Of a stretch of 64,000 nt of DNA, positions 57,367 to 64,000 are shown in pieces. The first letter of the stretch is position 1, and each line of letters begins with the position of its first letter. Source of the DNA: Psychrobacillus glaciei (lineage in GTDB: Bacteria; Bacillota; Bacilli; Bacillales_A; Planococcaceae); NCBI RefSeq assembly GCF_008973485.1, contig NZ_CP031223.1, positions 2,914,001-2,978,000 of the forward strand, given 5' to 3'. The notes beneath the pieces are model-generated. The model made no database searches. It worked only from the letters and a program-made list of their open reading frames with translations, and was not told where the DNA came from. A program made the position numbers and the translations under genes.

Positions 57367-58491
57367 TTATTTTAATAGATTTGTAATTTCTTGAACCCTA
57401 TAGTTGTAAACGTTGAATTCGTTGTTCGTTAATTTTGCCGACTTACTAAACCTTTTAAAGATGTCTGAATCAATTAGTACCTTTTTCATCCCCCAATAAA
57501 TACCATCCTTAGAATTTTCTACTATAAGCCCATGGACACTTTCATCAAACAGTTCAATTGCCCCGGGACATTTTGTTGTAATAACAGGAATATTCAATGC
57601 TATGGACTCATAAATAGCCAATGAAAAACTCTCCGATCTAGATGGTGAAATATACCAACTAGCCATTTTAACATACTTATATGGATTTTTTTTTTCCCCC
57701 AATAAAATTATATTTGTTAGTTTGTTATATTTTATATATCTTTCTAAATTTCCTTTTTCTATACCATCACCAATTATCCATAACCGAAAATTAAAGCCCT
57801 CATTTTTCAAACGTAAACATGCTTCCAATAATCTATCAAAACCCTTTTGTATATCTAATCTACCCACCGAAATAAATAATGTTGTGTCAATGTCTTTCAT
57901 TTCATCTGTTTTGGTTGCTGTCTCTTGTGACAGATGAATGATATTTTTTATATTAATTGGATTGTATCTTATAATCAAATTACCTGGGTCCCCAACTTTT
58001 TCCATGACACCTTTCTCCACAGCACTAGACACACATATAACTTTTTCGTACTTTTTCATACAATTTAATTCATTATTTTTTTTAAATACGCCTTTGGTCC
58101 AATGAAAAAAATTAAAGTCCGTATGGACCCATGAAAATTTTCTTCGTGAATTAATATTCGAAATAAATTTCATGCATGGTCCTTCTTTCATAGCGATAGC
58201 AATATCATAATTGTATTTATTAATAATTCTTCTTTTATAATTTAATTTGATTTGATAAATTATTTTATTATATATCTTTCCTAAAATGTTACTGTTGCGA
58301 AACATTCTTTTAGTTATATAAATATAGCTTATTTCGGAATTCCCATATTGTTTATTAAAATGTTCGTTATAATCATTGGTTAATACAGTAATGCTATAAC
58401 CCTCTAATCTAAGTTCTTCAATGAGTATATGCATGACCTTTTCAACACCACCACCATAGGCTATGTCATTCATTAGTAATATCTTTTTCAT
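57367..58491 (-). CDS. Glycosyltransferase family 4
   Basis: 374-residue GT-B glycosyltransferase acting in the cytosol on a lipid-linked glycan. The N-terminus ILLMNDIAYGGGVEKVMHIL matches the glycine-rich acceptor loop. The GT4 C-terminal domain has FISVGRLDIQKGFDRLLEA near residue 205, and SPSRSESFSLAIYESIALN near residue 292 carries the conserved EX7E motif. Donor and acceptor sugars unknown. ATG at 58,491 follows AAAGG by 10 bases. Part of the minus-strand EPS gene set. Confidence 0.88.
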   Translation of the reverse strand: MKKILLMNDIAYGGGVEKVMHILIEELRLEGYSITVLTNDYNEHFNKQYGNSEISYIYITKRMFRNSNILGKIYNKIIYQIKLNYKRRIINKYNYDIAIAMKEGPCMKFISNINSRRKFSWVHTDFNFFHWTKGVFKKNNELNCMKKYEKVICVSSAVEKGVMEKVGDPGNLIIRYNPINIKNIIHLSQETATKTDEMKDIDTTLFISVGRLDIQKGFDRLLEACLRLKNEGFNFRLWIIGDGIEKGNLERYIKYNKLTNIILLGEKKNPYKYVKMASWYISPSRSESFSLAIYESIALNIPVITTKCPGAIELFDESVHGLIVENSKDGIYWGMKKVLIDSDIFKRFSKSAKLTNNEFNVYNYRVQEITNLLK

Positions 58492-58721
58492 ATAAATCAA
58501 ATCCTTTATTAAATTTTACAATTCTTCTAAAACTCCTCGGATTCCTCCCACATACCTCTTCAATTTGGAGAGTCCCCCCTATTGCCAGTGTCAATTGAGT
58601 AGTCCTACCTACATTTTGAGCGAGTTTATCTAACTAAACCCACTGCAGGGCTGTGCGTGCATTATCTGTTTTTTACCAATCTTTTTTGAACCATCTATAC
58701 ATACTTTGAACTCTGATATCT

Positions 58722-58814
58722 TTATAGCACACCAGGCTGTGACACTGGATTTCTCACCGCTTTAAATGCTTCAATCAGCGCCTGACACATGGCTCGCTGT
58801 TCTTCTCTTGTCAT
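58722..58814 (-). CDS. Possible 30-residue protein or truncated gene
   Basis: Short frame with an excellent ribosome site (TTAGGAGGTT, 6-7 bases before ATG). It begins MTREEQRAMCQALIEAF and ends VSQPGVL. It looks like the first helix of a larger protein cut off by rearrangement, since a stop follows at once and IS remnants lie on both sides. Not recognised. Confidence 0.35.
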   Translation of the reverse strand: MTREEQRAMCQALIEAFKAVRNPVSQPGVL

Positions 58815-58879
58815 GAAAAAACCTCCTAACCATTGATATTAATGTGATTATCACATAACACTAAAGAGGTTAGAAGGTG

Positions 58880-59412
58880 GGGTGTATTTAACACTTACAT
58901 AGAGAAAGTGTTGGAGAAATACCCACGTTACCGTCGGGATCATTTAGAAGTTTTCCGTTCAGTCTCGACAAATAATTCAAAATGGATAGATAAGGCACTG
59001 GAGAAATGTATCCAAGAAAACTTGTATAGCGCGAATGATTTTAAAGACGTTGTACTTTGTGAAGGTAGCACACATAAATGGAGATAGTTATCGGATGAAA
59101 AACATACAGTATTTGTATTAAGCAAAAAAAGTTCAATTATACTTGACGGTTACATCATTCATAAAGTGAAATATTAGGGCACTTCTACGACGACACTCCA
59201 AAGATTAAACAACTATTTATAGAATGAAGATATATTTGTCAATAAAAATCTTAAGGTGTCTCTACATGGGGCTGGAATCTATTCCAGTCATCACCAAGAA
59301 ATATCGAGCTGCATCTTTCTATGATCAGGTAGAGATACAGGAAAATATATTAGAACAATACAACGGCTATTCATTTCATCTCAGTTTAAGCTTTTATATC
59401 TTTAAATCGTAA
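58880..59412 (+). mobile_element. IS21-family istA 3' remnant
   Basis: Plus strand. The frame from 58,905 reads KYPRYRRDHLEVFRSVSTNN then WIDKALEKCIQENLYSANDF, which matches the IstA C-terminal region, and ends in a stop near 59,088. Further degenerate fragments continue to about 59,412 (SIPVITKKYRAASFYDQVEI in another frame) in the same direction. No IstB follows. The remaining stretch 59,413-59,598 is AT-rich with nothing recognised. Confidence 0.6.
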
Positions 59413-59598
59413 ATTATCAGAATAGTATAGAATAGTTTCAAACACAGCATTTTTAAAATCCCAATGATTTTTGAATTTCTTGTGTTGCATAGATCATAAT
59501 ATATTTCCATTCTTTACTTTAATTTTTAATGGATCATTAAATTTACTATATAAACCTTTATTTAAAATATCTTTAATTTTTCATTATTATATGGTCAT

Positions 59599-60572
59599 TC
59601 AACTATATTTAAGCTTAATATATTTATACAGAGGAATACTTAGTACATAAATCAAAGATTCTATTTTTGTTTTTATAAAATAAGAATTTCTTAATGGAAA
59701 TTTTTTATCAACTATATTGATATAAAAATTTCCGTCATATTTACCAAATGTACAAGTATTTATATAAAGTCTTGCCAAATAATCTTTCAATATCCTTTTA
59801 TTCGATTCAGAAATATCTCGTTTATTATATTCTTCCTCTAATTCTTTGCAAGTATTTAGTACATCCGCAATATGTTTTTTTCTATTTTCCATTTGAGTAA
59901 TAGAATTATTGCGAATAACATAATGATAAAATGGAATGCTTATATACCCCACTCTTTTGGCTACTAACAAAACTTTCGGTGTCCAGTTTTCATCTTCATG
60001 TAATATACCTTCTTTAAAATATAAAACGTTTTCCTTTATTAGATTTGTACGATACATCCTTGTCCAAACAGCTACAGAAAATCTTTTTTTTTTATACAAT
60101 CAACAAGATATTCTTCCCCTGTAATTATCTTATTTTCTAAAGTCCCACCGCAAAGCTTTGTTCTACTAAATATGGGCTCTGAATCATTTAATATAGTTCT
60201 ATAAGTATCACCACATACAATATCCAATCTATGTTCTTTAGCATATAAAATCATTTTTTCTATAGCATCTAATTCAATAAAATCATCGCTGTCAACGAAA
60301 AGTATATATTCTCCTTTTGCAGCATCTATACCATGATTTCTCGCATCAGATAAACCACCATTTTCTTTATGAATTACACTTATTCTTTGATATTTTAGAG
60401 AATATTCATCGCATATTATTCCACAGTTATCTGGCGATCCATCTTCTATTAAAATAATCTCCATATTCTCGTAGGTTTGATTTACTAAACTATCCACACA
60501 TCTGTTTAGATAATCTTCAACTTTATAAACCGGCACTATTACAGACACATCAATTTGTTTCTTGATATTCAT
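59599..60572 (-). pseudogene. Glycosyltransferase family 2, split at an A10 run
   Basis: A GT2 gene in two frames. The first part, 60,072-60,572, begins MNIKKQIDVSVIVPVYKVED and carries the GT-A nucleotide site VDSDDFIELDAIEKM near residue 93; it ends CIKKKDFL. The second, 59,599-60,099, continues KKKRFSVAVWTRMYRTNLIK with the HEDENWT acidic motif near 59,996 and the rest of the domain. The break coincides with ten consecutive A on the coding strand, at 60,083-60,092. One more A (or two fewer) would join the frames. Start supported by AGAGGTG. It may be a recent mutation, a phase-variable gene, a transcriptional slippage case or an assembly error. Confidence 0.85.
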
Positions 60573-60581
60573 AAATATTAA

Positions 60582-61478
60582 TCACCTCTTTAAAAATCTT
60601 TCAATAACTCTTTTGTAAAAAAAACCAAATTTTATTAATATAAATAAAATAGGAGTTGATATATTTATATTTTTTGCAAGAGTTTTGTAAGGTTGATTAA
60701 TTAATCTTCCTCTGTACCCGTATGCCATAATTGCACGCCATTTTACTTTTAGAATTATTTTATATTTAAGAAGCTCATTAATATAAAGAGTGTAGCCAAT
60801 AAAATTACTACAGAAAAGTTCATCTCTTTTCTTAGTTAACCCATCTTCTCTATATTCACAAATATAATTAATTTTATTAAAATACCTAATTAGATAACCT
60901 TCATTTGCTATTCTATTCCACACGATATCCTCCGTCATTAAATTTTCTCCATTAATTTCGGGAAACTTATATTTTTTTAAAACACTGGTTTTAACAACTT
61001 CAGACTTATCACCGAGAATGTTATACTTCTGTCTATCTAGAGCTGAACAATCTAAGTAATATCCTTTAAAAGTCTTTCCTACCATGTCATTTTGATTGTA
61101 TCCTTTAAGACCTGATACCCCAGCAAAGTTTTGCTTCGTTTCTGAAATCGATTTAATCCAAATATAAATTAAGTCAATACTATCCTTTGTTAAATAATCA
61201 TCAGAATCCACTATAAAGAAATATTCCCCAACAGCCATATCTAAACCGATATTTATTGCACGATGTTTGCCACCATTCAAAACCTTTGTATACTTTATAT
61301 TAAAACCTTTTTCATTTTTTAATATCTCTTCAAAATACTCCTTTGTATCATCAGATGATCCATCATCCACCACTACCCATTCAAATAAATAACATGTTTG
61401 GCTTATTAATGACTCATACAACTTTTCTATTGTATGTCTCCTGTTATAACAAGGTGTAAAAACAGTAACCTTTATCAT
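60582..61478 (-). CDS. Glycosyltransferase family 2
   Basis: 298-residue GT-A fold transferase. It begins MIKVTVFTPCYNRRHTIEKL; WVVVDDGSSDDTKEYFEE near residue 35 and FFIVDSDDYLTKDSIDL near residue 83 hold the nucleotide- and metal-binding Asp residues. NLMTEDIVWNRIANEG near residue 182 gives the catalytic-acid region. The ATG at 61,478 follows AAGGAG by 9 bases; the extra nine residues upstream overlap epsG and lack a site. One of several GT2 enzymes in the locus. Confidence 0.88.
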   Translation of the reverse strand: MIKVTVFTPCYNRRHTIEKLYESLISQTCYLFEWVVVDDGSSDDTKEYFEEILKNEKGFNIKYTKVLNGGKHRAINIGLDMAVGEYFFIVDSDDYLTKDSIDLIYIWIKSISETKQNFAGVSGLKGYNQNDMVGKTFKGYYLDCSALDRQKYNILGDKSEVVKTSVLKKYKFPEINGENLMTEDIVWNRIANEGYLIRYFNKINYICEYREDGLTKKRDELFCSNFIGYTLYINELLKYKIILKVKWRAIMAYGYRGRLINQPYKTLAKNINISTPILFILIKFGFFYKRVIERFLKR

Positions 61479-61491
61479 CTCTGTGGACTCC

Positions 61492-62601
61492 TTAAAAATA
61501 TCCAAATATTAAACCGTAAATTTGGTTTAAATACATCCCAATTGACAAAATCAAGATAAATATTATATGTATTATTTTGATTTTTTGAGATATAAACTTA
61601 CTATGAAAAGTATTAAAGAATAGTGGCATGCACATTAAAGCGATAAAAAAAATATTGCGCTGAAAAAATACACTTTGGAAAATGGAACCTATCGTAAAAT
61701 ATAAAAGTAATTCCATATAGTTATAGTATTTAATATTCTTCATGTAATTTTTTTGATCTCTTCTCTTTAACATCCAAAACATTATCAAGATTAATAAAAG
61801 TATAGCGAGCCTTGCGATTGTAAGCCTTAAACTAATTGTTCTATCTTCTTCAATATATGATATTAGCAAGTTAGCTGTAGTGTTGGTAAAACCGAAACCA
61901 ATATTTTGTAGTATTTTCGCTAATTCAAGATAAAAGAAAGTCCATGACAATAAGAGAAACCTAACTAAGTAACGAAACTTTCTAATATTTAAAAATCCTA
62001 TTGCTAAAAACATACTAGATGATGTATGTATTAATATAGGAACAAAAAGCAACATTTTATTTATTAGTTTCTTTTTAAAAAAAAATTCATTTAATAACGC
62101 ATAAGCCAAAACCGTAATTGCAAAATAATACCGTATACCAGATATTGATTCAATTAATGGAAAGAAAGCAAAATAAAAAAAAATAAACAATTTAGTATAG
62201 TAACTTTCAATCTTATACGTTTTAATATATTTATATAAAAGAAAAAAGAACAGACTATAACGAATTATTGTGATTAGAAAAGGTAACAATTCATTGTAAT
62301 TTGTTCTAGCAACCATACTAAATAAAAATGATGTGATTATTTCATTCGAGTAATAAAAGGAAGTTCCATAAGATCGCATCAAATTAAGGATTTCATAATG
62401 CCTATATAAATCTGTATATAGTGTTGGTTCATAATTAAAAGCAAAAATAGAAAATGAAATGATGGTAATAAATATACTTACCTTAAAGTTACTTTTATTA
62501 TTTTTCACCCGGAATACTAAACTAACAAGAATCCAAAAAAAGGCGATAAAAATCCAACTAATTGCAAAATAATTTAGTATATACATGATATCCTTAAGCA
62601 C
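61492..62601 (-). CDS. EpsG family polysaccharide polymerase (Wzy-like)
   Basis: 369-residue membrane protein with about 10-11 helices. It carries the EpsG-type segment FAFNYEPTLYTDLYRHYEIL near residue 54, where the acidic and His residues of the loop are conserved, and a SGIRYYFAITVLAYALLNEF helix near residue 145. It probably polymerises repeat units outside the membrane, together with the flippase encoded at 55,287. GTG at 62,601 follows GAGGAAAT by 5-9 bases; an ATG five codons on also has AAGGA upstream. Confidence 0.82.
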   Translation of the reverse strand: MLKDIMYILNYFAISWIFIAFFWILVSLVFRVKNNKSNFKVSIFITIISFSIFAFNYEPTLYTDLYRHYEILNLMRSYGTSFYYSNEIITSFLFSMVARTNYNELLPFLITIIRYSLFFFLLYKYIKTYKIESYYTKLFIFFYFAFFPLIESISGIRYYFAITVLAYALLNEFFFKKKLINKMLLFVPILIHTSSSMFLAIGFLNIRKFRYLVRFLLLSWTFFYLELAKILQNIGFGFTNTTANLLISYIEEDRTISLRLTIARLAILLLILIMFWMLKRRDQKNYMKNIKYYNYMELLLYFTIGSIFQSVFFQRNIFFIALMCMPLFFNTFHSKFISQKIKIIHIIFILILSIGMYLNQIYGLIFGYF

Positions 62602-62619
62602 TCTAATTTCCTCTTTTAA

Positions 62620-63333
62620 TTATTTTTTAAGCTTTTTTATATAAGTTATTCCAAATAGATTTCGAATCCTCACCTTGATTTTACCAGGAAAATTTAGCCA
62701 TGAACCAATATAGTGGTGAATGCAATATGAATTTTCAGTAATTTTATTGTTCTTTTGTTTCATACTATCTCCATAATCACTTGGACTGAAAAAGTCTTTG
62801 GGGTATATATATAAATCTTCTTTTAACTTTTGGTACTTATTCTCTAAATTCAATCCATACTGATCTATTGTTGTTCTTGTAATATGAGTTACATTAGGGC
62901 TTAAGTCAAAACTACCATCACTATGAATAAAAGATCTATTGTTATAATATTGTAATAGTTCTCTCGTCCATGGATGACCCTTTTGTGCGCCAATTATTGC
63001 GGTAGAAATATACGCAGTACTTTCAAAACCACAAAAAGCACTATGTTCTAGAAATTTATCAATTGGTTTAAGAATCTCCACATCAGTATCTAAGTAAACT
63101 CCTCCAAAATTATATAAAACATATATTCTTATATAATCGGATACAAATGCCCATTTTTTATTTTCGTATGCTTCTTTAACATATAAATTAGAATTAATAT
63201 TAAAGTTTTCTTCATTCCACTCAATTATTTCATAATCTATTAAATTTTCTTTCCAACTTTTTATACAATTCAATATTAATTCCGATTTTTGTCCTTTACC
63301 CATCCATACATAATGAATTTTTTTAGGAATCAT
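62620..63333 (-). CDS. Glycosyltransferase with DxD motif (GT32/OCH1-like)
   Basis: 237-residue protein of the capsular polysaccharide/GT32 family: IPKKIHYVWMGKGQKSELIL at the start, FVSDYIRIYVLYNFGGVYLD near residue 63 followed by the TDVEI DxD box. It probably transfers a hexose to the growing repeat unit. The ATG overlaps the stop of the gene upstream by 4 bases, showing one transcript. Confidence 0.86.
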   Translation of the reverse strand: MIPKKIHYVWMGKGQKSELILNCIKSWKENLIDYEIIEWNEENFNINSNLYVKEAYENKKWAFVSDYIRIYVLYNFGGVYLDTDVEILKPIDKFLEHSAFCGFESTAYISTAIIGAQKGHPWTRELLQYYNNRSFIHSDGSFDLSPNVTHITRTTIDQYGLNLENKYQKLKEDLYIYPKDFFSPSDYGDSMKQKNNKITENSYCIHHYIGSWLNFPGKIKVRIRNLFGITYIKKLKK

Positions 63334-64000
63334 TGTTTACTCCTTAGTATTCTCAAATAGAAAAATTTTCTCATCTTATTTGTTAACAAAACACGTGTTA
63401 CGAAGCAAATGATGATGTTGAATAAATATTCAAATACATTTATCAAATCACTTTTTAACATATAACCAAACAAATCTTTTTGGGTGGCAAAATATTTCCA
63501 TCCTCCTCTTCTCAAATAGGTTTCATTATTAATTCTCATTTTTACTAATGGCTCATTAATATTTTTGAAAATAAAACCATGCTGAACCATCCTTATCCAC
63601 AAATAATAATCTTCATTTAACAACCAATGTTGATAATTTCCTGCTTTAAGCACATCGGATTTTTTTAACATAACGCTTGGGTGAGACATCGGATTTCTAT
63701 ATTTAATCTGCTTCCTAATTTCCCTATTTTCAATTTTCACTTTTCTATAACTAACTGGATTACTTGGGTAATCAATAAACTCTTCTATTACTGTTCCAAC
63801 TACACTTATTTTTTTATCTTTATTAAATAAATCAAGTTGTCTTTCACATCTATTTTTATCAGCAATATCATCTGTGTCCATACGAGCAATTAGTTCATTC
63901 CTGCAGTTAGATAACCCAATATTTAAAGCTTTCCCTAATCCCACATTTTCATCTAACGAAATAACCTTAATAATGTCATTATCTTTAAACTCATCTATCA
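63330..64000 (-). CDS. Glycosyltransferase family 2 (N-terminus beyond window)
   Basis: About 223 residues visible; the frame is open to base 64,000, so the first part lies outside. It shows DENVGLGKALNIGLSNCRNE and the DxD-like MDTDDIADKNRCERQ near the visible residue 45, NPMSHPSVMLKKSDVL and LNEDYYLWIRMVQHG, the layout of Wza/EpsE-type GT2 enzymes. A basic hydrophobic end (LFNIIICFVTRVLL) could anchor it to the membrane. The locus continues past the window. Confidence 0.85.
   Translation of the reverse strand, partial: IDEFKDNDIIKVISLDENVGLGKALNIGLSNCRNELIARMDTDDIADKNRCERQLDLFNKDKKISVVGTVIEEFIDYPSNPVSYRKVKIENREIRKQIKYRNPMSHPSVMLKKSDVLKAGNYQHWLLNEDYYLWIRMVQHGFIFKNINEPLVKMRINNETYLRRGGWKYFATQKDLFGYMLKSDLINVFEYLFNIIICFVTRVLLTNKMRKFFYLRILRSKQ

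Overview
The window looks like a chromosomal segment of an AT-rich, spore-forming member of the Bacillales, most likely Bacillaceae or Planococcaceae. The inference rests on gene order: from base 1 to about 41,300 it follows the Bacillus subtilis mrp-yui-yut-yun-suf-met-yus-fad neighbourhood almost gene for gene. It also carries a sporulation-type yunB, Bacillus-style mid-length terminators and a FadR box. The genus cannot be fixed from the sequence alone.

Layout. Bases 1-4,832: the seven-gene Mrp Na+/H+ antiporter operon (mrpA cut by the window edge). Bases 4,882-16,000: short housekeeping units, including a Gly/Tyr-rich small protein, leucyl aminopeptidase, yuiD, yuiB, yuiA (43 codons including the stop), a NUDIX hydrolase, the type II NADH dehydrogenase YumB, the Fe-S proteins YutM and YutI, yuzD, yutJ, yuzB, yutF, yutE and a DUF3055 gene. 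Bases 16,583-21,873: yutD-lipA, then yunB, yunD, yunE, yunF; a yunA homologue is not between lipA and yunB. Bases 22,034-27,211: sufCDSUB. Bases 28,362-34,953: a NERD-domain gene, the SAM-riboswitch-controlled metNPQ operon, yusE, yusF, gcvH and yusI, interrupted by two tandem repeat arrays. Bases 35,830-41,235: the fadN-fadA-fadE beta-oxidation operon with a near-consensus FadR operator. Bases 41,465-46,988: thioredoxin, STAS, two acetyltransferases, the 5'-3' exonuclease YpcP and a DAO-type oxidoreductase.

From 47,129 to the end the character changes. galU is followed by a cell-surface polysaccharide locus transcribed on the minus strand: glycosyltransferases, an EpsG-like polymerase and a Wzx flippase. 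Its galU-proximal half is heavily damaged: two different galE pseudogenes, an IS21 remnant, a degenerate and an apparently intact IS3-family element, a phage tail-like gene, and a glycosyltransferase split at an A10 run. This is typical of a rapidly reshuffled capsule/EPS island.

The least explained structure is repetitive DNA between genes. (1) Two arrays at 27,892-28,305 and 33,010-34,016 are built from the same roughly 20-21 bp monomer in a four-monomer, 82 bp higher-order unit, in opposite orientation. (2) A composite intergenic element occurs three times (8,236; 15,842; 35,062). It has a conserved promoter-like pair of hexamers, a hairpin with a compensatory base-pair change between two copies, and a separate GC-rich module. 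These are the best candidates for something undescribed; no function is claimed.
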